Source of the DNA: Odobenus rosmarus divergens
Lineage: Eukaryota; Chordata; Mammalia; Carnivora; Odobenidae
DNA length: 64,000 nt
Direction: 5' to 3'
Assembly (NCBI RefSeq): GCF_000321225.1
Contig: NW_004450941.1
Location: forward strand, 948,396 to 1,012,395
How positions within the stretch are numbered: the first letter of the stretch is position 1; each line of letters begins with the position of its first letter. Below are positions 46,661 through 56,945 of this stretch, piece by piece. Position numbers and translations under genes: made by a program. Below the pieces are notes generated by a model. It was not told the DNA's origin. It searched no databases and saw nothing but the letters and a program-made list of their open reading frames with translations.

Positions 46661-47568
46661 GGTATCCTGGGTGTACATAAAAATACTTTTTACATCACAC
46701 TGTTTCTATAGTCAAATACCTATAAGTACCTTGCAGTTAATGTAGATGAATGAATAGAGCCAGATGCACAGAAATGAGGAGTGTTGGCATGAGAGTCAAG
46801 TGGAGAGTAAATGCCCCATAAAAAGGGGCAGCCATCAACTGATGGTTTCCATATAGGAATATGGGCCCAGAGATCCCCGATCCTCTAATTATTCACAAAA
46901 ACCCAAAAATCCAGATACTTACGTGATCTCTCTTGATGACAACTAATCATTTTTTCTTCATTTAAATAATGAGCAAACCATTTTTTGCTCGTGGGAAGCC
47001 TACACTATCAGTGAGCCTGTGCATAAATATAATACCAGAGGAACATGGTTGACAAGGAGTAATGGTAACATATAAAAATTTTCATCCTTTAGAAACCCCA
47101 AAAGTGCAAGTTACTAAAGTGACCACTGTATTTAAGTGATATGTTACTATGTCATATATATAACATGATGATATAAATTATTTCTCTATGCAAAATAGTT
47201 CTTTGGTTTACCCTATGAGCTCCTCTAGTGCATTCAAACTAGGATTCTATTTTATGAAACGATTGATACGCATACAGCTTTTTAAGTAGCACATCTACCA
47301 TCTAAATAGACACATATCTGCACTTTTCAATAACAATTTAAATTTGTCTTTAGATTTATACAGCAAATCCTAAGTTTGTTTTCCTTCTCTTCTTATCAAT
47401 ACTAAAGGATCCGTATTTCAGCTTTTGTGTTTAACTATAAAACATCTGATATCCTTGACATTTATATTATCCTAATATACCTTTCTTCAGATGTTAGCTG
47501 GAAGTGCAAACTGTATAAAAATATGTGGAAATTTAATTTTAGTATAAACATAATGGAATGATGGAGAT
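46661..47568. other. Unassigned stretch
   Basis: Nothing recognised in this AT-rich sequence. Confidence 0.4.
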
Positions 47569-47691
47569 CAGTGGTTCTCAAAGTGGGAGTTTCCATGATC
47601 CTTTTCAGGAGCCCATGAGGTCAAAACTATCTTCATAATTATGTACATTATTTTCCATTTTCACTGAGTTGACATTTTTTAAACAGAATTT

Positions 47692-47880
47692 TTAAAAAGA
47701 TTTTATTTATTTATTTGAGAGGGAGAGAGAAAACGTGCAGGAGCGGGGTGGGGGAGGAGTAGAGGGAGAAGCAGACTCCCCGCTGAGCAGGGAGCCCAAT
47801 GCGGGACTTGATCCCAGGACCCTGGGATCATGACCTGAGCTGAAGGCAGACGCTTAACCGACTGAGCCACCCAGGCTCCC
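47692..47880 (-). mobile_element. SINEC nested in the hAT element
   Basis: Reverse SINEC: AAAAAGATTTTATTTATTTATTTGAGAG, 'gcagactccccgctgagcagggagccc', 'ggaccctgggatcatgacctgagctgaaggcagacgcttaaccgactgagccacccaggctccc'. Target duplication is indistinct in T/A-rich flanks. Confidence 0.96.
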
Positions 47881-48269
47881 AACATTTTTAATAATGATTA
47901 AAAGCAAAGGTGGGGAAAACTTCTGGATCCTTAACATAAACCAAGGCAGTGACATCAAATTGTATTTGCATTCTTTGCATTCGTTACCACCACATTCATG
48001 GAAGAAAAAGAAAACTGCCAGTTTCACTTAAGAATGTCCTGATTAAGCACTAAAAATTATTACTTTTATTAAATCTTAACCCTTGAGTGCAACCTTTTTA
48101 ACATTCTGTGTCACAACATGGGAAGTATGCATAAAGCGCTTCTGCTGAATAATAAAGTATGATTGTTGGGGCTCAGGAAAAATACTTATCTGACTATCTG
48201 CATTTTTGTATGGAACACCATTTTTGCTGGACAACTGGGTGACAAACTATTGTTATTTAGACATTTTTT

Positions 48270-48451
48270 ATATATATTTTATTTATTTGGGAGAGAGAGA
48301 GAGAGAAACAGCATGAGAGGGGAGAGGGTCAGAGGGAGAAGCAGGCTCCCTGCTGAGCTGGGAGCCCGATGTGGGACTCGATCCCAGGACTCCAGGATCA
48401 TGACCTGAGCCGAAGGCAGTCGCTTAACCAACTGAGCCACCCAGGCGCCCC
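48270..48451 (-). mobile_element. Second SINEC nested in the hAT element
   Basis: Reverse SINEC with the 'agaggggagagggtcagagggagaagcaggctccctgctgagctggg' body and complete GAGCCACCCAGGCGCCCC terminus. Target duplications of 12 bp with one mismatch (taga[c/t]atttttt) lie at 48258-48269 and 48452-48463. Confidence 0.97.
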
Positions 48452-49339
48452 TAGATATTTTTTTCAAAAGTGAAAAAATAAGCCTATCACTTCAAGCAAA
48501 CAATTGATAGTATTTGTTACTAATGATAAAATTTGAGCTTTTGAGCAATAAGTGGAATTTTGGATGATTTGTAACTGCCCCTCTAAGTTTGACAGCTTCC
48601 TAATTCTTAAATACACTTCTAATATGATTGGTGGTGATATTAACAAACGTGATTTTTTAATATTGTATAATGAAATTTATTAACATACAAGTCTGTAACA
48701 TGGGAAACCAGATTTCCCAAATGATCAACTTATGATGTTATAAAATCATGCATGATTAAAAGACCCATTTAAACTGCAAGGTAAAGCAATAGATTTTAAT
48801 ATAACAGAATATAAAAAGTTTATTGATAGGGTTTCAGACTTCACAATCACTAACCTATAGGAAACTACTCCTTGTTGAGTTTGTATATTTCAATATCCAA
48901 GAAGAATGTCCACAATTATATTAAAAAGCTATTAAAATACTCTTCACTTTTCCAACTCCATGTCTGCATGGTGCCAGATTATCGTCATATACTTCAATCA
49001 AAACAGTATATTGCAAATAATTGAATGCACTTGCTTCAGTGAGAATTTCACTTTTCTCAATACTTTTTGTTTTGCAAAATATTTTTCATAAAATATGTTT
49101 TTATATTAACATGTAGTGGACTTTTTTTAAATGAAACATTAAATAAATATTTATAAAAATCTCTGTTTTAACTTCAAATATGATAACTTTTGATAAAGAT
49201 AACCCACGTTACCAAAAGCTCTGTGAAGTCTCAATAATTTTTAAAAATATAAAAGTGTCCTGAGACTAAAAAATTTGAGAACCACTGCTATATATTAACT
49301 CATTCAGAAGTCACTGAAAGTCTAATACTGCAGTCAAAG

Positions 49340-49470
49340 CAAGGGGATAACGTGGTGAGCAAGACAGACATGGTCCACACAGTCATGGAAATGATGAGTT
49401 TGGTGGGAAAATGGACAATAAACAAGTGACACATTCAACAATAAATTAATCACAAGCTTCAAAAAAAATG
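49340..49470 (-). mobile_element. L2 LINE 3'-end relic
   Basis: It reads 'gtgagcaagacagacatggtccacacagtcatggaaatgatgagtttggtgggaaaatggacaataaacaagtga', the reverse of the L2 3' region. Confidence 0.75.
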
Positions 49471-49794
49471 CTATTTAAGAAATAAGTAGGGTTCAGTGTT
49501 AGTACCTACAAGGTCTTCTCCTATCATGCCCTACTTTCACCCCCCCATACTCTCACATCTCATTCCGCAACAATGACCTTGTGGTTTTACGGCTATGGCA
49601 TTTGCCTGTTAAGACCTCCTTTCCTTTTCTACTGGTAATATCACACTAATTGCTTTTTCGAGGAGCCACCTTTCCAGAAGTGGACATATGACTCAGTCCT
49701 AACAAGAGAAGTACATCCTCTTCCTGTCCAGAGCGCTCAGGGAAGAGTATATGACACAAAGTTGAACTAGGGATTTCTGGTGAAATTAGATTTG
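49471..49794. other. Unassigned stretch
   Basis: No repeat was recognised between two L2 relics. It could contain further L2 text too decayed to see. Confidence 0.35.
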
Positions 49795-49890
49795 CCGAGC
49801 ACTGTTCTAGGTACTGGGGAGCCAGCAGTAAACAAAACAGACAAAAATCATCTCTGCCCTCGTGGAGCTTATATTCTTGTGTAGGAGCTA
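49795..49890 (-). mobile_element. L2 LINE 3'-end relic
   Basis: It contains 'gccgagcactgttctaggtactggggagccagcagtaaacaaaacagacaaaaatcatctctgccctcgtggagcttatattcttgtgtaggag', a well-preserved reverse L2 3' end. Confidence 0.88.
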
Positions 49891-50267
49891 TTTAAATATG
49901 CCATATGCAAATGTTATCAGTTATTATATTTTAAATGTCTTTTCCAAGTCACTGGCTTGTATTTAACTTCTGATAGAGAGAAGTTTTAAATGTTAATGTA
50001 GTTGTAATTGTCAGTATTGCCATTTGTGATTTGTGCTCTCTAGGTTTTATCTAAGGAATTCATTCCTTAATTCTTACCCCCAAATTTTAAGGTTTTTGAA
50101 TACATTCCTTGTAATGTTTTTATTTTTTAATATTTTGACATGTAATTTAGTCCATTGGGGATTTATTTATGTGATATGATGTAGATTAAGCTTTAATTGC
50201 ATTTTTTGGGTGCACAAACAATTGTTTCAATACTATGAATAATTAATCCCATCACCGCAGATTTGTA

Positions 50268-50449
50268 GTTTTTTTTTTTTTTAAAGATTTTACTTATTTG
50301 ACAGAGAGAGCACAAGCAGAGGGAGAGAGAGGGAGAAGCAGGCTCCCCGCTGAGCAAGGAGCCTGATGCGGGACTCGATCCCAGGACCCTGGGATCATGG
50401 CCCGGGCCGAAGGCAGCCGCTTAACCGACTGAGCCACCCAGGCGTCCCA
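50268..50449 (-). mobile_element. SINEC, complete
   Basis: Reverse SINEC with a short GA-rich body and terminal GAGCCACCCAGGCGTCCC. Perfect 17-bp duplications atcaccgcagatttgta lie at 50251-50267 and 50450-50466. Confidence 0.98.
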
Positions 50450-50564
50450 ATCACCGCAGATTTGTAATGTCACTTCTGTAATATATCAAGTTTCTACATA
50501 TAGATAAATGGGCATTTTTTCTGGGTCCTTCATTCTGTTGTCATACCAGGTAGCATCCAAAATT

Positions 50565-50615
50565 GTTATACACAAACAATGAATCATGGAACACTACATC
50601 AAAAACTAATGATGT
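50565..50615 (+). repeat. First copy of the 51-bp direct repeat
   Basis: It starts gttatac[a]caaacaatgaatc and ends aaaaactaatgatgt. It matches 50723-50773 at 50 of 51 positions. The first three bases overlap the target duplication. Confidence 0.95.
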
Positions 50616-50722
50616 TGGACTCTGAGAAACAAACTGAGGGTTCTAGAGGGGAGGGCAGTGGGGGGATGGGTTAGCCTGGTGATGGGTATTAAGGAGGGCA
50701 TGTACTGCATGGAGCACTGGGT

Positions 50723-50773
50723 GTTATACGCAAACAATGAATCATGGAACACTACATCAAAAACTAATGATGT
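50723..50773 (+). repeat. Second copy of the 51-bp direct repeat
   Basis: This copy is in the normal L1 3' context, after 'catggagcactgggt'. The SINEC inserted exactly at its right edge, so the final bases are repeated again as the SINEC target duplication (50968-50982). Confidence 0.95.
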
Positions 50774-50967
50774 GGGCGCCTGGGTGGCTCAGATGGTTAA
50801 GCATCTGCCTTCGGCTCAGGTCATGATCCCAGGGTCCTGGGATCGAGTCCTGCATCGGGCTCCCTGCTCCTTGGGAGCCTGCTTCTCCCTCTGCCTCTCT
50901 CTCTCTCTCTCTGTTTCTCATGAATAAATAAATAAAATCTTTAAAAAAAACAAAAAACAAAAAACAA
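50774..50967 (+). mobile_element. SINEC of a different subfamily, nested in L1
   Basis: The head is GGGCGCCTGGGTGGCTCAGATGG. The body reads 'cgggctccctgctccttgggagcctgcttctccctctgcctctctctctctct' and the tail 'tgtttctcatgaataaataaataaaatcttt'. This body is closer to dog-type SINEs than the other copies. Perfect 15-bp duplications aaaaactaatgatgt lie at 50759-50773 and 50968-50982. Confidence 0.97.
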
Positions 50968-51338
50968 AAAAACTAATGATGTAATGTATGGTGATTAACA
51001 TAACATAATAAAATTTAAAAAAAAAGCAAAAAAAAACCCCCAAAATTGTTCAACCCAAATAAATAATAAATGATCATTCTTTTAATCTTAAAAAATATTT
51101 AAGGATGCATAAAGGGGTATAGGTACTTGGATGTTTGTCATTATTTTTAATAATAGAAAAATAAAACTTTTACATAATGAATACTCCAAACAATGAAAGA
51201 TTGATTAAAATGGACACTATATTCAGACCATGAAATAATGTGCCCTCTTTGACCTGGCAGATATAAACTTGCTGACATGGAGATATGTTCACAACTTATT
51301 GGGGAAAAATTATTCAGTTACAACAATAAGATCACATT

Positions 51339-51523
51339 TTATTTATTTATTTATTAAAAGATTTTATTTATTTATTGGGGGGGAGAGCACAGAAGGAGAG
51401 TGAGAGGGAGAAGTAGACTCCCTGCTGAGCAGAGAGCATGATGTGGGACTTGATCCCAGGACCCTGAGATCATGACCTGAGCCGAAGGCAGACGCTTCAC
51501 CAACTGAGCCACCCAAGCGCCCT
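51339..51523 (-). mobile_element. SINEC
   Basis: Reverse SINEC with 'gagagcacagaaggagagtgagagggagaagtagactccctgctgagcagag' and terminal GAGCCACCCAAGCGCCC. Duplications of 13 bp with one mismatch (gatcacatt[t/c]tat) start at 51330 and 51524. Confidence 0.97.
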
Positions 51524-51719
51524 GATCACATTCTATTGAAAAATATCATATTATAATATACACAGAGAAAAACATCTGAAATGATAGGCACGAAATTGAT
51601 AAGAGGTGGTTATTTCAATGAAGTGGGATATTTATTTTCTTCCCCCCATTTGTATTTTTTTCATTACTCAAAATATTTTCCTAGGCAACTGTTGCAATAA
51701 TGCTGTTCATCTCAGCTTG

Positions 51720-51950
51720 TAGTAACAAGAGCGTTTGCTTTGAGGCCATACTGAACCCTAGTTCAAATTTTGTTCCCAGTATTTTCTGGTCATGTGCTCA
51801 TGTACTGTCTCCGAGCCTTAGGTTTTGCATCTACAAAATTGGAATGAGTCATGAAAAACTGTTATGTGGAATACATTAGTGTATGTGAAGCAGATAGCAC
51901 AGTGCCTGGCACATTAGAAAGTAGTGAAACATGGTAGTTATTGGTAGTAA
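51720..51950 (+). mobile_element. MIR SINE relic, nearly complete
   Basis: Landmarks are 'agcgtttgctttgaggccatactgaaccctagttcaaattt', 'tactgtctccgagccttaggttttgcatctacaaaattggaatgag', 'agcagatagcacagtgcctggcacatta'. Confidence 0.9.
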
Positions 51951-52202
51951 TGATCTACAGGACTCAAAAATACTGCACAATGCCCTGGGAAAACACAATG
52001 CTATGAAAGACAATACATCTCACAGAAAAGACACGGCAACATAGCACAGAAGTCTCATGTCGGAATTGGGTATGATAGAGTGTCTTAAATCATTTTTCCA
52101 ACAAATCATTCCTACAGACAGTGAAGTAGAATGAGTTTTGTCAGAGATTTTCTTCTTGGGAGTCTGTCCCCAGAACATGTGTTGTGCAATTATACACACC
52201 TC

Positions 52203-52236
52203 TGTGTGTGTGTGTGCGCACACACACATGTGTGTG
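52203..52236. repeat. (TG)n-GCGC-(CA)n palindrome
   Basis: A TG run flows through GCGC into a CA run, then back to TG. Positions 52207-52228 are a perfect 22-bp inverted repeat, and the whole stretch alternates purine and pyrimidine. Confidence 0.95.
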
Positions 52237-52238
52237 CT

Positions 52239-53200
52239 TGTAGTCAGTTTGGCTTGTGGTTGTATTGCTCCATAATAAAATAACAGTGCTCAATACATTT
52301 TGATTTGAAGACAATGGTGACAATTTATGATATTGAATCACTGTGTGAAGTCAAATAACTTTGGGCTAGGTTTCAGGAAATAGGATACTTAAAAGGTCAT
52401 GTTTTATAGCTAAAATTTACTCTGCTATAATTTTGAATAAATCATTGTGGAACTTACCAAAAGTTCAAAGCCAGATTTTCCTATGGTTACCATAGTGAAT
52501 AGCAAAGAACTTGAAGATTAATTGTAATCCATTTTAAAATAAAGCTATGTTAAAAATTGTATAATTATTACTATACACATTTTGAATTTTTATCAATATC
52601 CAAGGAATGTAGTTCGTTAATGCATATACATACGTATTTAAATAAAAGATGACAACCAAATTCCCCTTATGTGAGTATTAATATAAAGAGCCTGCAAAGT
52701 TATAAAAAAAAAAAAAGCAACCAGAAACAGAATTTACCTGGCTGTGAATTATATTCAGGGAGCAGTGGGAAAAATGTATGACTTTCAAAGCACTGAAAGC
52801 ATTTATTTAACAAGAAGTTGTGTTTCAGCTCTAAAGAAATGGAACTAGCATTGGTCTTGTCTATAGAAGACCTCAGTAGAATCTTGACCTTGCCACCCAT
52901 ACCCTCATTCTGTGGTTTACAGTTACTCTACATCCTCAACTTCTTGTTTAGACATCCTCTCTTTACTAATACCGGATATTTATCACTTGTATTAAAGCCC
53001 TTTCGAAATAGATGCACATGTTTTCCATTCTCCAACTACTTCAAAGTCAAGAAGTGGTATCCTCATCCTACTTCTAGATCATTACTCCATTATGTTCATG
53101 TAAATTTCTTTGCTTTTTGGAGGCTTATGGCATTCAACTATACCGCCTTTTAAATTCCCTCGTTATTCTACCTACTAACTTATTGGCTAATCCCCTAATT
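52239..53200. other. Unassigned stretch
   Basis: No repeat was recognised. An A run is at about 52705-52717. The 111-codon plus frame 52818-53153 matches nothing known to me. Confidence 0.4.
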
Positions 53201-53626
53201 CAGGGGTCAGCAAACTCTAGCTCATGGGCCAAACTTATTGTGCTTTAGTCTGGAAATCAAATTTTATTAGAACACAGTCATGCTTAACTTAATGTAGCAT
53301 CTACAACTGCCTTTGCACTACAATAGAGTTTATTTATTTTTTAAGATTTTATTTATTTATTTGACAGAGAGAGAGAGACAGCGAGAGAGGGAACACAAGC
53401 AGGGGGAGTGGGAGAGGGAGAAGCAGGCTCCCCGCTGAGCAGGGAGCCCGATGTGGGGCTTGATCCCAGGACCCCGGGATCATGACCTGAGCTGAAGGCA
53501 GACACTTAACTACTGAGCCACCCAGGTGCCCCAACAATAGAATTTAGGAATTGTGAAAGAGACCATATGACCTGCAAAGGCTAAAATATTTATCTGTTTC
53601 CTTATTGAAGAAGTTTGCTGACATGG
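53201..53626 (-). mobile_element. Non-autonomous hAT-like DNA transposon, split by a SINEC
   Basis: The left end is caggggtcagcaaact and the right end 'gaagtttgctgacatgg', an inverted pair. Between them are 'catgggccaaacttattgtgc', 'aaattttattagaacacagtcatgc', 'atctacaactgcctttgcactacaatag', 'agagaccatatgacctgcaaaggctaaaatatttatctg'. This is the reverse of a very common mammalian non-autonomous DNA transposon. I do not name the subfamily. Confidence 0.85.
53333..53533 (-). mobile_element. SINEC nested in the hAT-like element
   Basis: Reverse SINEC with 'cagcgagagagggaacacaagcagggggagtgggagagg' and terminal GAGCCACCCAGGTGCCCC. Duplications of 13 bp with one mismatch (acaatag[a]g/attta) lie at 53320-53332 and 53534-53546. 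Confidence 0.97.
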
Positions 53627-53999
53627 AAGTACTTGGCACATTCTTACAATTCTCTCCTTCTCAAGGCCTGTCATCTTCTTTCATGGCTTTAGAATGACCC
53701 AAATACACTTCCCAGCGCCTTGACTTCTTCATTGTCAAAATCCATTATTTCTACCTTCCTCCAGTGACCATCTCCCATGATCATCCCCCACGCCTTCTCA
53801 ACACCTGAAACTGCTTCATTTCTCTAATCTTAAACTACCACATCATACTCTCTGTCCACAACTAGTTCTTTGTTATGGAAAACATTATAAAAATGGATGT
53901 GAGGGATATCCACATAAAAGCCATACTTGTCGGCATGTGATAAAGAAGTACATGCCAATAGGGAATAAGGAGGAGAATGCAAAAAACTTTGGGGAATGT
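53627..53999. other. Unassigned pyrimidine-rich stretch
   Basis: Sequence such as 'tctcccatgatcatcccccacgccttctcaacacctgaaactgcttcatttctctaatcttaaa' has the feel of an old LINE but could not be assigned. Confidence 0.35.
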
Positions 54000-54180
54000 T
54001 CAGGTTTTGAGAACTAGAGAAGTCATGAATGGATCCTGAGAAGGAACTGTCAGAGAGGTAGGAGGTGGGCTAGAATGCAGTATTGTGAAATCCATGGGAA
54101 GGTAGTTGACAAGGAAAAGATGGTCAGTAATGTCAAATGCTACAGAGAAGTCAAAATGTATAAGGATTGAAGCAAAGTAG
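54000..54180 (-). mobile_element. Possible L2 LINE relic
   Basis: The segment 'ggaaggtagttgacaaggaaaagatggtcagtaatgtcaaatgctacagagaagtcaaaatgtataaggattga' resembles reverse L2 ('gtcaactgtgtcaaatgctgctgagaggtcaagtaagatgaggactga'). It is short and diverged. Confidence 0.5.
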
Positions 54181-55714
54181 TGCATGTGTCACTCACATAA
54201 CACTGGAAAAAATGTTGCCTGAATACAAGGATCTCAGCTCATGTCTTTCTTCTCAAAAGACCCTCATTGATCAATGACTTTCATTAAATAATGCAAACCT
54301 ATTTTTCAGGGACTATATATTCCTGAGAATAATAACATTACAATTTAAAATTTAGCAACAGTTCTGAAATCACACATTTAAATAAATATATTTTATGATA
54401 AAATATTAGTAACACTGAAACAAAGGCACAGATGTGAATGCCAAGCACTAAGGGTTATCTTTATATTTGGCCACCTTGTTACCAGAACTAAATGCAAAAT
54501 AGTAATGGTAAAATAGAACAGAACTGGGTGGACTGAAACATCCTTTGTGATCCCTCCCTTTCATCCCTCCCTTAACTCAAGCTCTTTCCCCAAGGATCTA
54601 CAGCAATAAAATTGTTGGCTCTCAGATCATTTCTCAGCATATTTATAGGGTCCCTTAGTTTTCTTAATGTGCAGGGTCCTTTGGAATAAAGAGAAGGAGT
54701 CAGAGATATAGACCAGAGCCATGGTAGAAGCAGCATTCATTCCTTTAATAGGGCATTTGTTGAGGGCCTACAATAGTCCCAGTCACTATGCTTTGGGGGG
54801 AAGAGAGACAAGCACCTCAATGCAAAGTGCAAATTGGAGAAAACAGAATATGCAAGTTTTGGGAAATGCCAGGTGAACCTAAGTTTTGGCTTCATTTGTA
54901 CACCTGCTATAAGGATAATTTTCTCCCAATGTTTACTATAAACTGAGAATTATTTATGAAAATAATAAGAAAAGAAAGTATTCATAAGGATTATGAAATA
55001 TTCAGCCACTTGTGAATAGTCAACTTCACATCTGAATGTCCTGGTCTTTCAAAAATAGAAGGGTAGAGAGAGTTGCAGGGAGTGCCTCAAAGAGGTTAGA
55101 CTTATATAAACTGAAAGCAAAATATCATAAATCCATCTCAAATCTGTTCCTAACTTAATGCTACAATAGAGGGTGGACAAAGAACTACAACTCTGTTACG
55201 AGATGGATCGTAAGTAAACGGCTGTGCTTTGGCAAATAGAAATCACCTTTGGAAGGTCCGGAAGTAAAGATCTTGCTTTCAGTAAAAGATCAGGTAAAGG
55301 AAATATAGAAAGAGGCAAGGCCAAGATGGGGTCAGAGGAAGGTGTTGATAACTTGGAAAATTTTTTTCAACTCTTTATCTACACAAGCAATACAATAAAG
55401 CTGGGCTTAAGGAAGAGCTGGCTAGAATAAATGTTTGTGTGAGGATTGTGGGTGCGTGTACAAAGCAGAAACAAGCAGTTGTTATTAGTGTCAAACTCCA
55501 TACAGGTATATAATCTATCTGAATCTTCTCAAGAGCATGTCAAGGAATCAAATAAACCGCAACATACAGATTGTTCAAGGGCTCAGCCATCATTTATTGA
55601 CTGACACTCGGTTTGGCAGAATGGACCAAAGGGTTGACTATTTCATATAGCCATCGCAGAGGTAAGGCTGATTTAAGTTAATTATATGTTTCTTTTTTCT
55701 CTTGTTAATTGACT
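54181..55714. other. Unassigned 1.5-kb stretch
   Basis: No named transposon. It contains the first copy of a 40-bp sequence that recurs at 57.6 kb (listed separately). Confidence 0.4.
55377..55416. repeat. 40-bp dispersed direct repeat, copy 1
   Basis: It starts atctacacaagcaatacaat and ends ttaaggaaga. It matches 57635-57674 at 39 of 40 positions and contains an AATAAA hexamer. Confidence 0.95.
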
Positions 55715-55900
55715 TTCTTTTTTTAATGTTTTATTAAAATATAATTTATGTACAGAAAAGTTCGCATACAGTAAGTGGATACCTCACTTATTTTTCACAA
55801 AATAAATCTACCCATATGACCAACAAACAGATCAGAACACAGAATATTACCAGCTCCCCAGAAGCCCTCTCACTGCTTTCCCAAGTGTATAATTAAACTG
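55715..55900 (-). mobile_element. LINE-1 3'-region fragment
   Basis: Antisense L1 text: 'ttattaaaatataatttatgtacagaaaagttcgcatacagtaagtggatac', 'ccatatgaccaacaaacagatcagaacacagaatattaccagctccccagaagccctctc'. Weak but in order. Confidence 0.68.
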
Positions 55901-56725
55901 CTTTAACTTTGTTTGACTACCTGTCTTCTATTTCAGAAGTTCACCAGAACTTTGAGAAGGAAAGAAGGACATGTTGACACACCAATATTGCAGGAGCAGA
56001 ATCACCTGGGGGGAACCTCTGTGTCATTCATTTCCAAATGCTAAAACAGAAACCAAATATATTTGGGGGGTTTACAGTAAAGTGGGCTCAGATCCTTGTA
56101 TTGCAAATGGCAAATGGTAGTCGCGAAAATATTCCTATCTAAGCACTATGTCACAAGCACTCTATGAAGGCACACACACGAGTTGTGTCTTTCCACAATG
56201 TTGGCTTTATTAAATCATAAAGCAGAGTTAACATAATCATAAAGCAGGTTCAGGATTCCAAACTCAATGACATTTCACTGTGCATTTAACTTGTCTTCAT
56301 ATATGTCATACAAAGAAAAGCATAACACAAAGTCACACAACAAATACAGCAAGGTGTTAAGAAGTTAATGAACCAAATGCCAAGTCGGTCTGTGAGTGTG
56401 TAGTTGTGATGAGGCCTCAGTCTGGCCCAGGTCAGCTCTCAGGGTGTGTTGCTTATCATGCTCAAGCAGATCTTTGTTCTATTCAGAGATCAATTGGGCA
56501 GAGCCTTTGGCTACAGTTCCTTTCTGGTATGGTCAGATTTGAAAGGGTAGAATCTGGGGAGTCTGACTTGCTACAAAAGTACTCCCTTTTAAAAGAAGTT
56601 TAAGCAGTCTTGGGCCTTTGCTAGCCTCTTCTGGTTCTGCTGGTTATCAATTCTGAATGTCGTCAGCCAGTGCTGGTTTCAGTAATATCTGGTTTTAGCT
56701 GTAATGCTTGGCTGCTTATGTCATA

Positions 56726-56759
56726 GCTTGGCATGAGTCACTGCTTGACATGAGTCACT
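56726..56759. repeat. 17-bp tandem duplication, each unit with an AP-1 site
   Basis: Units gcttggcatgagtcact (56726-56742) and gcttgacatgagtcact (56743-56759) differ at one base. Each holds TGAGTCA, the AP-1 consensus. The SINEC target duplication begins inside the second unit. Confidence 0.93.
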
Positions 56760-56766
56760 CCATCTT

Positions 56767-56945
56767 TTCTTTTTTTTTAAAGATTTTATTTATTTATTTG
56801 AGACAGAGAGAGAGAGAGAGAGCACAGGGGGAGAAGCAGACTCCTCACTGAGCAGAGAGCCCAATGCGGGGCTCGATTCCAGGACCCTGAGATCATGCCC
56901 TGAGTTGAAGGCAGATGCGTAACCAACTGAGCCACCCAGGGGCCC
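56767..56945 (-). mobile_element. SINEC nested in the candidate LTR
   Basis: Reverse SINEC ending GAGCCACCCAGGGGCCCC. Duplications of 18 bp with one mismatch (cat[g/a]agtcactccatctt) lie at 56749-56766 and 56946-56963. Confidence 0.97.

Larger units (their letters stand above)
47569..49287 (+). mobile_element. hAT-Charlie-type DNA transposon fossil with both ends, split by two SINECs
   Basis: The left end 'cagtggttctcaaagtggga' (47569) and right end 'aaaatttgagaaccactg' (to 49287) are terminal inverted repeats of the hAT type. Near the left end is 'aggagcccatgaggtcaaaactatcttcataat' and near the right end 'gataacccacgttaccaaaagctctgtgaagtctcaataatttttaa'. Removing the SINECs leaves about 1.3 kb. 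The 8-bp target duplication is not clearly preserved. Strand is assigned arbitrarily and no transposase frame survives. Confidence 0.85.
50568..51039 (+). mobile_element. Young carnivore LINE-1 3' end with internal 51-bp duplication
   Basis: It contains 'aaacaaactgagggttctagaggggagggcagtggggggatgggttagcctggtgatgggtattaaggagggca' and 'catggagcactgggtgttatacgcaaacaatgaatcatgg', the 3' untranslated end of carnivore L1. It ends 'gtgattaacataacataataaaattt' plus an A tail. Perfect 11-bp target duplications ccaaaattgtt lie at 50557-50567 and 51040-51050. A 51-bp segment of the end (50565-50615) is repeated at 50723-50773. A SINEC is nested at 50774-50967. Confidence 0.93.
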
